This document shows positions 44,330 through 54,967 of a stretch of DNA of 64,000 bases, piece after piece. Origin of the DNA: Tetrapyrgos nigripes (Eukaryota > Basidiomycota > Agaricomycetes > Agaricales > Campanellaceae). Below the pieces are notes generated by a model. That model searched no databases, had not been told where the DNA came from, and saw only the letters and a program-made list of their open reading frames with translations. Numbering within the stretch: the first letter of the stretch is position 1; each line of letters starts with the position of its first letter. The position numbers were made by a program, and so were the translations under genes. The stretch spans positions 248,001 to 312,000 of the forward strand of contig JAACJM010000043.1 in NCBI GenBank assembly GCA_013368315.1. Direction: 5' to 3'.

Positions 44330-46593
44330 TGCCGATAGAACAATTCGTGTATATCATGATATGCACACAGGAGACTGGTGGTGGGATAAGCAGGTATGTG
44401 TTCGCTGTTCTGACGTCTCAGTTCGTCTTGGATTGACTCTAAAGTTCAGAAGGAGTTAGATACTCGCAAATCTCGCTCCACTATTGTCCCAGTCATCATT
44501 GCCTCTGACCAGACCCAACTCACAACCTTTCGAAATAAGAGTTGCTATCCAGTCTACCTTACTATTGAGAACATCCCAAAGGAAATACGGCGAAAACCAA
44601 ACCGCCATGGCCAAATTCTCCTAGGTTACCTGCCGACTGTGAAATTATCCTCTTTCAAAGGTTCTCTCGCAGCCCAGCGTCGCATTGTTGCTAATGTATT
44701 CCATGCATGTATGCGGTACATGCTGCAACCTCTCGAGACAGCTGGTAGAGATGGCGTTCATATGACGAGTGGAGACAGGCTGGTTCGCCGCACGCATCCC
44801 ATTTTTGCACTTCACATTGGTGATTATCCGGAGCAGCTGCTCGTTACTGGTTCAAAAAAGGGGGAGTGTCCGTCCTGTCCTATTCCGATGGATGAGGTGG
44901 GCACTCGAGCAGAGGTTTACGCGTTACGAGATTTCTCTCAAGTGCTTGAAGCTTTTGACAAGCTTGACTCTGGACTGGGCTCGACTCGCTGTCTTCAGAC
45001 GAGCTTGTGAGGTTGCTGGGATTAAACCTATCTAACAACCTCTTTGGCGTCACCTTCCTTTCACCGACATCTTCCAATCAATTGCACCAGATATTCTACA
45101 CCGACTTTACCAAGGCGTTGTCAAGCACCTCATAGAGTGGCTCAAAACTGCTTGTACTCCAGAGGAGATTGATGCTCGCTGCCGCCGTATTTCTCCTAAT
45201 CATAACATAGGAGTATTTATGCAGGGGATTAGCAAGCTCTCCCGTGTGACGGGTACAGAGCATAATCAGATCTGCCGTTTTCTGCTGGGGCTCATCATTG
45301 ACATCCGCCTCACCAGTGGTCTCTCTTCTGCCCCGTTACTTTTAGCAACACAAGCCATGCTTGACTACCTGTACATGGCTCAGTATCCCATCCATACTGG
45401 CGCAACCCTTTCACAACTTGTTGACGCATTAGAAACCTTCCATGAAAATAAACACATCTTCATTGACCTCGCCATCCGAGTCAACTTTTCCATACCAAAG
45501 CTTCATAACATTGGCCATTACCGTGATCTCATCGAACTCTATGGAACAGGAGACAACTGCAACACAGAGTATACCGAACACCTTCATATTGACTTGGCTA
45601 AAGATGCCTACCGTTCTACAAATTACAAAGACGAATATCCACAGATGACACTATGGCTTGAGCGGCGCGAGAAGATGCAGCTTCATCGCCGATCGGAAAT
45701 ATCTGCTGCGACGTGAAACACTTAACCATGCCCTTCCAGCTCAAGAACCACCACCTCAGCTCTTTTATCCCCGCAATATACGTATGGCAAAGGAGCCGTC
45801 TGTACGAGGTGTTCCATTTGCTAGCATCATTGGTGATTACGGTGCAAAATATTTCGAGTATGCACTACGATGATTTTTGGCACAGTACCAACAGCCAAAT
45901 CGTCAATGGACATGGCCTACACTGGAGAAAGCGGCGACTTATGTACATCTTGCGTTCCGAAAGGTTTCTGTCCATCATCGTATCAAATTTACAGAATCAG
46001 ACCGGTACTCAATCTTCGCAGGTCACCCAGAGCGCAGTACCTCCATTGTGGATTCCATACATGTCCAACCCGTCCGTCAAGACTCTCAGGATAGACCTGT
46101 ACCTGGCCGTTTTGACACAGCTCTGGTGGAGATCTCTGATGACATTGATAACTGTAGACCTGGGATTGCGGGTAAATCATATTTCATTGGCACTATTCAG
46201 AATAAATACTGACCCAATTTGCACCACTGTATAGGTCTTCGGGTTGCACAAGTATGCTGCGTGTTTGAAATACCCGAACAAGCTCTTCAAACTATGTTCG
46301 ATAGTAGAGGAGTAGCACGACCACCGCAATATCTTGCATACGTTGAGTGGTTCACCACCTTTCGTCAACCAGAGCGGTACCATAAACTTTACAAGATCTC
46401 CCGTGAGGTGGTTGATAGAGAACGACAGGCCAGCATTATACCGGTACAGTACCTTCAGCGTAGTGTTCACTTAATTCCTTGTTTTGGTGCCCATGCACCT
46501 CGAGAGTGGACATCAAGCAATGTCCTGGAGAATGCAAAGGAATTTTTTCTCAATTGTATGGTAGATAGGAATACATACACTACAATATACTGA

Positions 46594-47936
46594 CAAATGT
46601 AAGATAATTTGGAGGATTGTCTGGATTACCACAAATTTTCAGGAATCCAGGGCAATTCGGAGATATTTGCGGATGGGGTTTTTCCTGATGTCAGCGCACG
46701 TTGCCCTCAAATTTCCTCCACCTCTCAAAATTTCGTTACTCACTAGTAGTCACCATGGTTTAAAGCTTCGCTATGTTTTTGTTTTTTCATGCTTCCATCA
46801 TTAGCTTTATCATTCCATAGATACTCTTTCCTTCCCTGCTCATCAATCTCTCCGCTGTTGCATTTGAGTACTACTTGCGTCCCTGCATGTAAGTAGTAGT
46901 ATGGTCTGCTAAGGAATACAAAATCATTGATTGAATAATCCCTCTACTTGAACACATAGATACTCAACAGGAAAAGGGGCCTCGTACCTTGCCATGCGAA
47001 GCGGTGACACCTTTTCCCATAAGAGAGGCAGGGGAAAGAAGAAAGGCGCGTTAGTCAAAAACTGTGAACAAATGATCGGCGTCTGCGGTTTGGTTATTTC
47101 GGACATTTCGGAACGGTCTCGGATTTCCTTTCCGACTTCTCTGCCTGTCTTATAATTGCACCAGCAGAGCTCACCTCAGCTGAGTGGTTGGAATTGTAAC
47201 CAGAATAGTAGCTCCATGACCCTCATGCCAACGATTTTAGGGCTTTCTCGTCTCATGGCCTAATACACCTAATCTTGTTGCTTTCCTGAGGACTAGAACA
47301 GCGGTGCTTGTGAACCTAAATGTAAGCCTCAAGTGAGGTGTGATCTCCCATCCACTGCAAACCCCGATCATGGCTTTTATGTTGCGGCAAGGCACATGCC
47401 TTATATACATCATGCTCGTTCCCATGACAGTTTGGATTCTGTCTTTCAAGTAGAAATCATCTTGTATATAGTTGTTAGTTAGATAGGGTGATGATGCTGC
47501 AGCATCATCATTGGTATGCTCCGCTCAGATCGTAGAGTCTTTGTCCATCTATCAATATCATGATATGATCACTATAGCTACCTTGTCTAAACTGAAGGTA
47601 TCCAGACTAGCACTGCCGAGTGTCCATCAACATAGGGACATTCCTCGTTTCTGCCTTGTATTAAACACGCTTAGAACAAGGTATCAATACTAGTGCCCCT
47701 GAATATCCATCAACATAGTGATGTGCTCATCTTGTCTCGCCCTTGTATTGACAAGATGCATACAGTAGAGTGACATTCATCATTCATAGTAATGCAGCTT
47801 CAGTGCCAAATATGCAACAGGCGAAATGAGATCCACAGCAAACTGATAGATATTTAAGGACAAACAAATTAACGTCATTCGAACAACCACTAGCCTGTGC
47901 CCCACACTCTTCGCTCAGTTCAAAGAAACACCAAGG
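46594..47936. other. Unassigned spacer before the membrane-protein gene
   Basis: No gene is recognised. The segment 46975-47025 (GGCCTCGTACCTTGCCATGC and following) recurs at 50948-50995, marking a dispersed repeat. The last part should contain the promoter of the gene starting at 47937, but no clear TATA box stands out. Confidence 0.4.
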
Positions 47937-49283
47937 ATGCAGTCCTCCTTTTCAGATATCACTGCCATTCAATGGATTTTACTGCTAAGGGCAGTTGAAG
48001 GACTCTGCTTTGGTAGGTCCAGAATCCAAAATTTGAAAGATCTCCCCACTCATCGTAACCTTGATATCTAGGCATTGAGCTCTTGATTGCCATTTCTACT
48101 ATCTTATTGCTATGGTAGGCTTGTCCCAAACCTTTCTGACACAATTTCAAACATGGATCCAGTCAGCAAGGACTTCGACAGTCACCAATGCGAGTTTTTC
48201 TGGTGGTTGCATGTGCAGTCATGCTTATAAGCTCAGCATGGATCTTGGTGATAAATACGATATGTGATATAGTTCAGATCCAAGGGTTGGCATATCAGAC
48301 ATACAATCCTGTTCCAATCATGATTAAGGCTAACATAATGGGAGTAGTACTGGCAAGAATTAGTGTGAGTTTCTCTGTGTTATTCCAATTCCTCATCTGA
48401 ATACTGAAGGATATGTGAATAGTATTTACTGGGAGATGTCATTGTGATTTGGAGGGCATGGATCATTTTTCAAAGGGAAACTATTCCCAGAGGGATTCTC
48501 CTTTTCTGTATTGCTCAATCACTAGGTAAGAATAAATATCGTACTTTGGAGAAATTAAATTTGTTGAGCTGACATTTTCTGGGTTTAGGATGCAGTATAT
48601 ATGATGCGTTCATTGCCATCAAAGATGATCTTGATGCAAATTTTGTGGGTGTATATTTCATTGATTTATCACAGCCTGACCTTGAATTATACAGGTAATA
48701 TTTCAGGCTAGCAGTGTGGTATTGCCGATATCACTTGTCTTCACCAACCTCACAGCGACTCTTCTGATTGCAAACAAGACTTGGTAAGCAGACAGCAAAT
48801 TGTTGGCTAACTATTTTCCAGCTTTAACTTGATTTCTCAACAGGCACTACAGACAAACTGTAAAAGCTCATCTTGGCAAATTAAATACAAAAAGCCGAGT
48901 TGAGCAGATACTGATACTCTTAGTCCAGTCTGGTATAATTTATTGCCTTCCCTGGGTCAGTAATTATTTGTGCTTTCTGAGAACTTCAATGCTAATTACA
49001 TTTTGAAACCCAGATTCTAAACATACCTAGTATATTTAATCCAGGGTATGAGGTTCATGTAGGAACCTACCTGCACACAATGCTACCCCACCTAGAGACA
49101 ATCTATCCCACTGCAATCATCCTCCTTTCCCACCTCTACAAGAACCACCAAGACTCCATCCTTGAGAGTCTTTCGCAACCTCTGGAATTTGCAGCTCCTG
49201 CTCCATCATCCCAGGCACATGGCACTCAAGATGGAGAGAATGATATTCAAGAAGTTAGTAGAGGAGATTCTGTGCTGATTTGA
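47937..49283 (+). CDS. Multi-span membrane protein, 316 residues, eight exons
   Basis: Exons: 47937-48012, 48072-48114, 48163-48364, 48423-48525, 48589-48644, 48695-48783, 48844-48955 and 49014-49283. Seven GT-AG introns of 48-63 bases connect them in phase and sum to 951 coding bases. The protein has about seven hydrophobic spans: WILLLRAVEGLCFGIELLIA, FLVVACAVMLISSAWILVI, LLGDVIVIWRAWIIF, ILLFCIAQSLG, VVLPISLVFTNLTATLLIA, ILILLVQSGIIYCLPW and a segment near IYPTAIILLSHLY. The cytoplasmic tail is hydrophilic. The I-W-R-AW motif and the HYRQTVKAHL-x15-VEQILILLVQSG block are typical of a large family of uncharacterised Agaricomycete integral membrane proteins. It is the only complete host-like gene in the window. 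The first two exons are less certain than the rest. Function is unknown. Confidence 0.75.
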
Positions 49284-50947
49284 TCTGGAGATTTTGATTC
49301 AGGGATATGATGCACAGCAGGAATAGTGGGAAGGACAAATTTATTTCATTTATGGAATGATTTTCTATATCTCTCATTTACTTATTGAAACTCAAAAATC
49401 AGAAACTCGGACCACCATTTGACTAAGTATGTAATTGTTGTTGGATACCGTCTTTCTCATCTGTCATACAACATATTTTCCTATTTTCCTCCCTCCTGAG
49501 TAGGCTACATTGATTGTACTCCTCGATACATTCATCGCTATTCTAGAAAGCTCGAACATGTTTGTGTGCACGAGGCAGCATTTCAACCCATCAAGGCTCT
49601 CCAGTATTTCAACCTCTCGAAACCGACTTGGCCATCTTCACTATTCTAGAATTACATTACGCTACATTACGAGGCCTTTAGGCTGAGTTAATTTATGTCG
49701 CAGAGCGACCTCCCAAATCTTTTCCATGGGTTCAATCTCCCACCCTTAAGCCAGTCTCCATCCAGACCAACCGAAATGTCTAGACTCGGGTCCAAGGACC
49801 GTTGACTCAGCGATCTGAAATGTCCAAACACTGCCTGACATCGTCATTCCATCATCGCATTGTCAATGCACATCTCGTTCTTGACTGTCATCACTATCAT
49901 CCACCTTCATTGCCAGTGGTTTCAGCAGTTACAGACAGGTGATGCTCCTGTCAACGCAGATGACCAGCTTTCCTACAAAGTGTGTGGTGTCTTCTCTCGC
50001 GATGTACTATTTATCTGGGCTTTGGGCCTAGGGCTATGCTGCTTCAACGTCAATCCTGTTGTCTGTTGACTCAAAATTGCAGAAGCACTAGTTGATCTAT
50101 CTTCTAACTCAGACTATGAAGACCAGCAAGGCTCTTCTCGCCTCTCCTTTGCAGCTGGTGCTCTCAAGCAGCATCTTTGCCCAAGACTCCAGTCCCCAAT
50201 CCTAGCAACCATCATCGTTCTTTCAGATGAGTGCTGTTTCTGGACACGTTGCAGTTACTAATCAGTCATTTGCAGTGCTCATCCGAAGGCCCTCTTTCTG
50301 TCTCCACCCAGTATGACTCACGGAATGATGATCAGACTGCAATCCAGCATATGCCCTACATCAAGATTACCATCAGTCTTTCGCTATCGACTTGGATTTC
50401 GACGTATGCTTGTGCTCAATGAAGTAATGTATGTAGACCATACACTCGTTAACTATGCCTGAACAATCCATGAAAACAACCTGTGAGTATTCTGGTTTAT
50501 CAGTTTCCAATTGACACCATCACGCTCACTATCGTCTTAGGTATTTTTTCGAAAATTATCCCATAATGCTCTTGCAGTTTCAACTCAGTTTTGAGTAAGT
50601 CGATTATTTTAGAGGCTTGTGCTTTCTCAATCCATATGCCAGTATGTGAACCTAGCTTTTGCTGTAGCTAACCTACTTACTCTCTACTACTAACAATTAG
50701 GCATCATGAGGAATGTGACGCCAAAGCAAGCCATATAGTGGAATGTAGTGCTTAGGGTCGAAGAGTGATATATACAGGTATGGAGCGGATTTGCATAGTT
50801 CACACAACCTGGTCCGTGTACATCTATCCGTTCGTTCGACTGTAAGTACTAAATAATAATTTCAATGCAAATTTGTTGGTAGTCTGTACGCCTTAGTGCA
50901 TCATCTCAGTAGATGTATGTAGAATGAACATAAGACTACTTTCTCCT
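49284..50947. other. Unassigned region with dispersed repeat copy 2
   Basis: The inverted second copy of the 30418-30590 repeat begins near 49655 (TTACGAGGCCTTTAGGCTGA) and similarity weakens towards 49870. Short frames such as 49860-50069 have no recognised motif. No RNA gene is visible. Confidence 0.4.
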
Positions 50948-52182
50948 GGCCTCGTAACTTGCCATGCGAAGCAGTGGCACCTTTCCCAGTACTTATACTG
51001 AGAACACAAGTAGATGTCAGTTAAGCTTTCGACGGACATTTCGGAGCTTCCTCTTTCATTTGTCACACAACAGTCAGTATCCTCTCTTCATGCGAGACAT
51101 TACTGACTACAGTTTCCAGGTTTTTCACTCCAACTTGTGTACGGAGGAAAATCTTCAATATCTTGATGCTATTCAAATTGGATTTCCATTGGGCGCTACC
51201 TTTGTTCAAGAATGTGAAGCTCACAACATGTCTCTTGATTTCCCAGAACACCAGAATATCAATGATGCGTCAATGAGATACCGTTGACTGTTACTGATTT
51301 AAAGTGGTTTAAACTTTTGTTGTAGAGTCAATTCTATCTGATGTACAACAGATTGAGGCACTCAATGCAATTCACTTGTGGGAGGTGAGTTTGATTCACG
51401 ACTTCTTTCGCTTTTAAAAGACTGGGATGCTGCTGCAGAGCCAATGATCTCGGAAAATGATCCATATTATCTTTCTGAAACCACTATACAAACTGTCCAA
51501 GGTACAGAACTTTTCAGATAGCTTCTTAACATAGATATCACTGATGCCTTGGTTGCTTTAACCAGTTCATTCACTGAACCACCCCAAGATCTTCCTCAGT
51601 TATTTGATGATCATGAATCATGGTGCAATACAGACACATATACCTGAGTGGAAGTTCACCAACAATTAGTGAACATGGTGCTGACTTGGCTTTTGACATT
51701 GCTAGCGCTGATGAGGATCCATCAGAATACAAAGAAGTGGGAGTAACATTTGACAAGAAGAATATACTTGACAGTGGAGCACGTCGTATGCATAGGAAAA
51801 CAGAGATCTCTATGGAGGGAGCGTTGAATGGAATTACTGGTAGAACCAAACTAGAACTTTACACATTTTCAAGACTATGTAGTAGTCACAAAAATCATTG
51901 CCATACCTTCATGTTTCATCAGCAAGTCTTGATTTTCTGTATATATCTACTTTAATATCTTATAGAGCTATAGATACCTCCTGGAGAACTTAGTGATAGA
52001 CCTGTTTGTTGCTAGAGCTCACTGAAAGTCATTTATGAGTGAGAAGAGGTGCGCACCTCCACATTTGGAAGTGGCCCCGCCATTCTGATCATCAGAGATA
52101 AGATTGATGGCAGGTTGGACAGCTTACACTATTCTCAGATTTGGGTTGCCAGACCTTAAACTATTTACCGCACATAACTGAG
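50948..52182. other. Unassigned region with gene-like frames
   Basis: Begins with a second copy of the 46975 repeat. Plus-strand frames 50964-51287 and 51620-51955, and the sequence between, read as one degraded protein (segments DAIQIGFPLGATFVQECEAH and PPQDLPQLFDDHESW) interrupted by stops. I do not recognise the family. It may be a pseudogene or an element remnant. Confidence 0.3.
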
Positions 52183-52461
52183 CACTGGATGCAAACACTT
52201 GTAATTCCTTGGATATACCAAGGACTCACATAAGACTTACACTGGTACACTCAATATGTAAGTCCACTTGACTTACTGAAGTATTACCAGGGACCACTGT
52301 GAGACTTCATGCCTTACAATGGTCATATATAATTGTTTCATTTTTTTTGGTCTCTGGTAATACTTCAGTAAGTCAAGTGGACTTACATATTGAGTGTACC
52401 AGTGTAAGTCTTATGTAATTCCCCTGTATATCAAAGGAATTACAAATGTTTGCATCCAGTG
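52183..52461. mobile_element. Small foldback element FB-3
   Basis: A 279-base near-palindrome with ends CACTGGATGCAAACACTTGT and ACAAATGTTTGCATCCAGTG. These resemble the ends of FB-1 and FB-2 (CACTGGGTGCAAA), and the interior shares the CTTACATATTGA/ACTTACAAT vocabulary of their arms. The trinucleotide GAG flanks both sides. It lies upstream of an SDR pseudogene that lacks its N-terminus. Confidence 0.75.
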
Positions 52462-52601
52462 GAGGTAGGTAGCTTACACCAACACTATTCTGGTCATTCC
52501 TCCTCAGAAACTGCTCATTTTTGTGAGTTCTTCAGCTTTTCGAGGAGGTAATCTTTAACTGAATGTCTCATCCGTGAATTCACCTAGAAGTTTGGTTTCA
52601 G

Positions 52602-53502
52602 ATTGCGGTAGATGGTTTGCTGCACGTCCTCGAAGAAGCAGAAAGAGCTGGCATCAAGAAGATTGTGACAACCAGTTCTGTCAGCTCTTTCAATTATCCT
52701 GTAGGCCCATATGGACCCGATGGTAGGCTTGCCTTTTCAATCAGTCTTTTATTTCTGACTGATATTATCCTCTCATAACCTAGACTTCAACCCTGTCATG
52801 AAAGAACAAGCTTTTGCAGCTGATGATCTGATAGGAATTATGGTATATGCTGCAGAAAAGAAGTACGCCGATCTCGGACTGTTGGATTGGATCAAAACAT
52901 GTCCTCATTTGAATGTCACAATGCATATGTGGCAGATTAGAGGAAACATACCCACATCACTGATTCATAAATTTAATATCTAGTCGCTCCGCCAAATGTC
53001 TATGGTGTTGCCCCTGGCTTTGAAGAATTCCTGCAAAACCTGGTGATATTGGTCCTCTTACCTCCAATAACTTTATCTATCAACTCCTCCAATGTGACGC
53101 CGCTCAGTTCACGGCAGCTGCTGGATTTATCGATATCCGTGACTTGGCCTGCGCACATATCCAAGTGCTCGACTCCATTCCTCAATCAGCCGTGTCGGAC
53201 AGGAAGGTGAAACACCTCGCCATTGCATCGCCTTATGAGAGCGGTCTGGAGGAGGCCGTCAAGTACATTTCCAGGAGAGACCTGAACTGAAGGAAAGGTT
53301 GATCAACTTTGAAAAGACAAAGCCGATATTATCGATGAAGCTGCCTGAGCCCAGCCTTTGGGAACTGAAGGGAATCGAGTATGGAAGGTTGGAAGAGATC
53401 TTGGGAATGAAGGAGAGTGAATTTAGGACTTGGAAGGAAACACTTTTGGATGGAGTTGATAGGCTTGTCAAGATTGAAGAGGGATGGAAGAAAAGTTCGT
53501 AA
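52602..53502 (+). pseudogene. NAD(P)-dependent extended-SDR reductase, N-terminally truncated
   Basis: Exon 52602-52722 encodes VDGLLHVLEEAERAGIKKIV then TSSVSSFNYP. A 61-base GT-TAG intron (52723-52783) joins it in phase to FNPVMKEQAFAADDLIGIMV and AAEKKYADLGLLDWIK. Later GVAPGFEEF and the segment ending GFIDIRDLACAHIQVLDSI are readable. After a frameshift near 53270 the C-terminal RERPELKERLINFEKTKP appears and stops at 53500. The order VDGT-NVL, TSS, Y-x3-K, RD-A-AH is that of extended SDR/cinnamoyl-CoA-reductase-like enzymes. The Y-x3-K motif reads YAAEKKYA. The Rossmann GxxGxxG start is missing, and with the frameshift no active enzyme is expected. Confidence 0.7.
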
Positions 53503-54967
53503 AATGTAAGGGAAGTTGCTCAATAATAATCCAGATTTTGGCCTCTATTGCATCACAAAAGCCTAGTAGGCACCAAGTACTGGGTGCTTGGTGGTCACTG
53601 TGTTGGTCGAAAAAACTGAACAGCCGACAAATTGCGTTGTCATCTGTCCTAACCCTGATCTTCAAGCTCCTGGGGCAGACTGAAAATGAGACCATGCTAC
53701 ACTGGGTGCAAACACTTGTAAATCCTCTGCTTTACTGAGGTTTTACAAGAGTATTACACCAAGCCAATCAATATGTAAGACTCCTTGTCATACATTAGTA
53801 TTACAAGAGACAGAAAAAATTAGAACAACCTTATATGACCATTGTAAGTCACAAAGAAATACCATGGACTTTCAGTGTGACTTGCTGTCACTGTATACCC
53901 TTGGTGGATATACTGTGGAATTACACAGGAATTTCAGAGTGACTTTTTGTCACAATATGTCATGTAGTAAGACACATAAGAAATACTGGAGTATTTCAGT
54001 GTGACAGATAATCACAGTATGACAAACAGTAAGGCAAGAGAGATTTACAAAGGACTTACAAGGAAGCAAAATCTGCAGGAAATTTACAAAGTGACAATCA
54101 AGTCACAGTAATACACTTGTAAGACTAGCTGTATTATGAAGGAATTACAAGAAACATTTGCTACAAACACGGGTAAATCCTCAGCCTTACTGGAGTATTA
54201 CAAGAGTATTATGGAGAGCCAATCAATATGTAAGTTGGCTTGACTTACAAGTGTATTACAAAATAGACAGAAAATGAGGACTATTCTGAAAGACCATTGT
54301 AAGCTGCAAGGACATACCATGGATTTTCAGTGTGAGGCTTTGTCACAGTATAGCATTGAAGAGCATACAGTGGAATTACAAGGTGACTTTTTTGTCACAG
54401 TATGTCTTCTTGTAAAACAGAACTGAAATACAAGGGTATTTCAGTGTGAGATAATGTCACAGTAAGACAATTTGTAAACGAAGTAAAATTTACAGAGGAC
54501 TTACCAGAAGGTAGAACTTGAAAGTCTTGGGTAAGACTGCTCATATTTAGACTGAATGTATGGAGGGACATCTGTGTCACAGTAATACCCTAGAAAGACT
54601 TGTGATTTTACAAGGGAATTACAAGATGCAGGTTTTAAAAGTCTATCTCGTAAGTCTCTGGAAAAAACCTGCATGCTAAATGGAGAATATACAGTGTGAC
54701 AGACTGATCACAGTAAGACAATTGTGAGTCACAAGACATTACAATGACTTTACTGAAAAGTGACTATTTTGTAAGTCATCATGTATATCCAATGGACTTA
54801 CAAGAGACTTGTTGGATGGATTTGCAGTGCATGTCAATTAAGTAACACAGAAGGGCTTACTGAAAATTTACAGGATGTAAGACAATGAATTCATTCAACC
54901 AGGTTAATTAAATTTGACTAAATATAAATAGACAGCTCAGGCTGGACAGGAAAAGGGCAGACTACTG

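Larger units (their letters stand above)
36369..46593 (+). pseudogene. Plavaka (CMC/CACTA-type) transposase split by nested insertions
   Basis: The N-terminal segment at 36369-37098 includes APFSSKMDWDMVYWAKIRGP and, across a GT-AG intron at 36962-37018, a block ending KLPSGRPS. After the hAT insertion the protein resumes in frame at 43801 with FIRREIVVQDQSIEFYSRDI and HHYVDAD. After the hAT miniature it continues DMHTGDWWWDKQ, then through another intron to VPVIIASDQTQL, YPVYLTIENIPKEIRRKPN, HIGDYPEQLLV and KLSRVTGTEHNQI. The later blocks FHENKHIFIDLAIR, FSIPKLHNIGHYRDL, LHIDLAKDAYRSTN and the C-terminal AHAPREWTSSNVLENAKEFF follow. This is the full Plavaka layout. Stops (NP-APF, GIKPI-QPLW) and several frameshifts make it inactive. 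The element's own ends were not identified. Confidence 0.85.
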
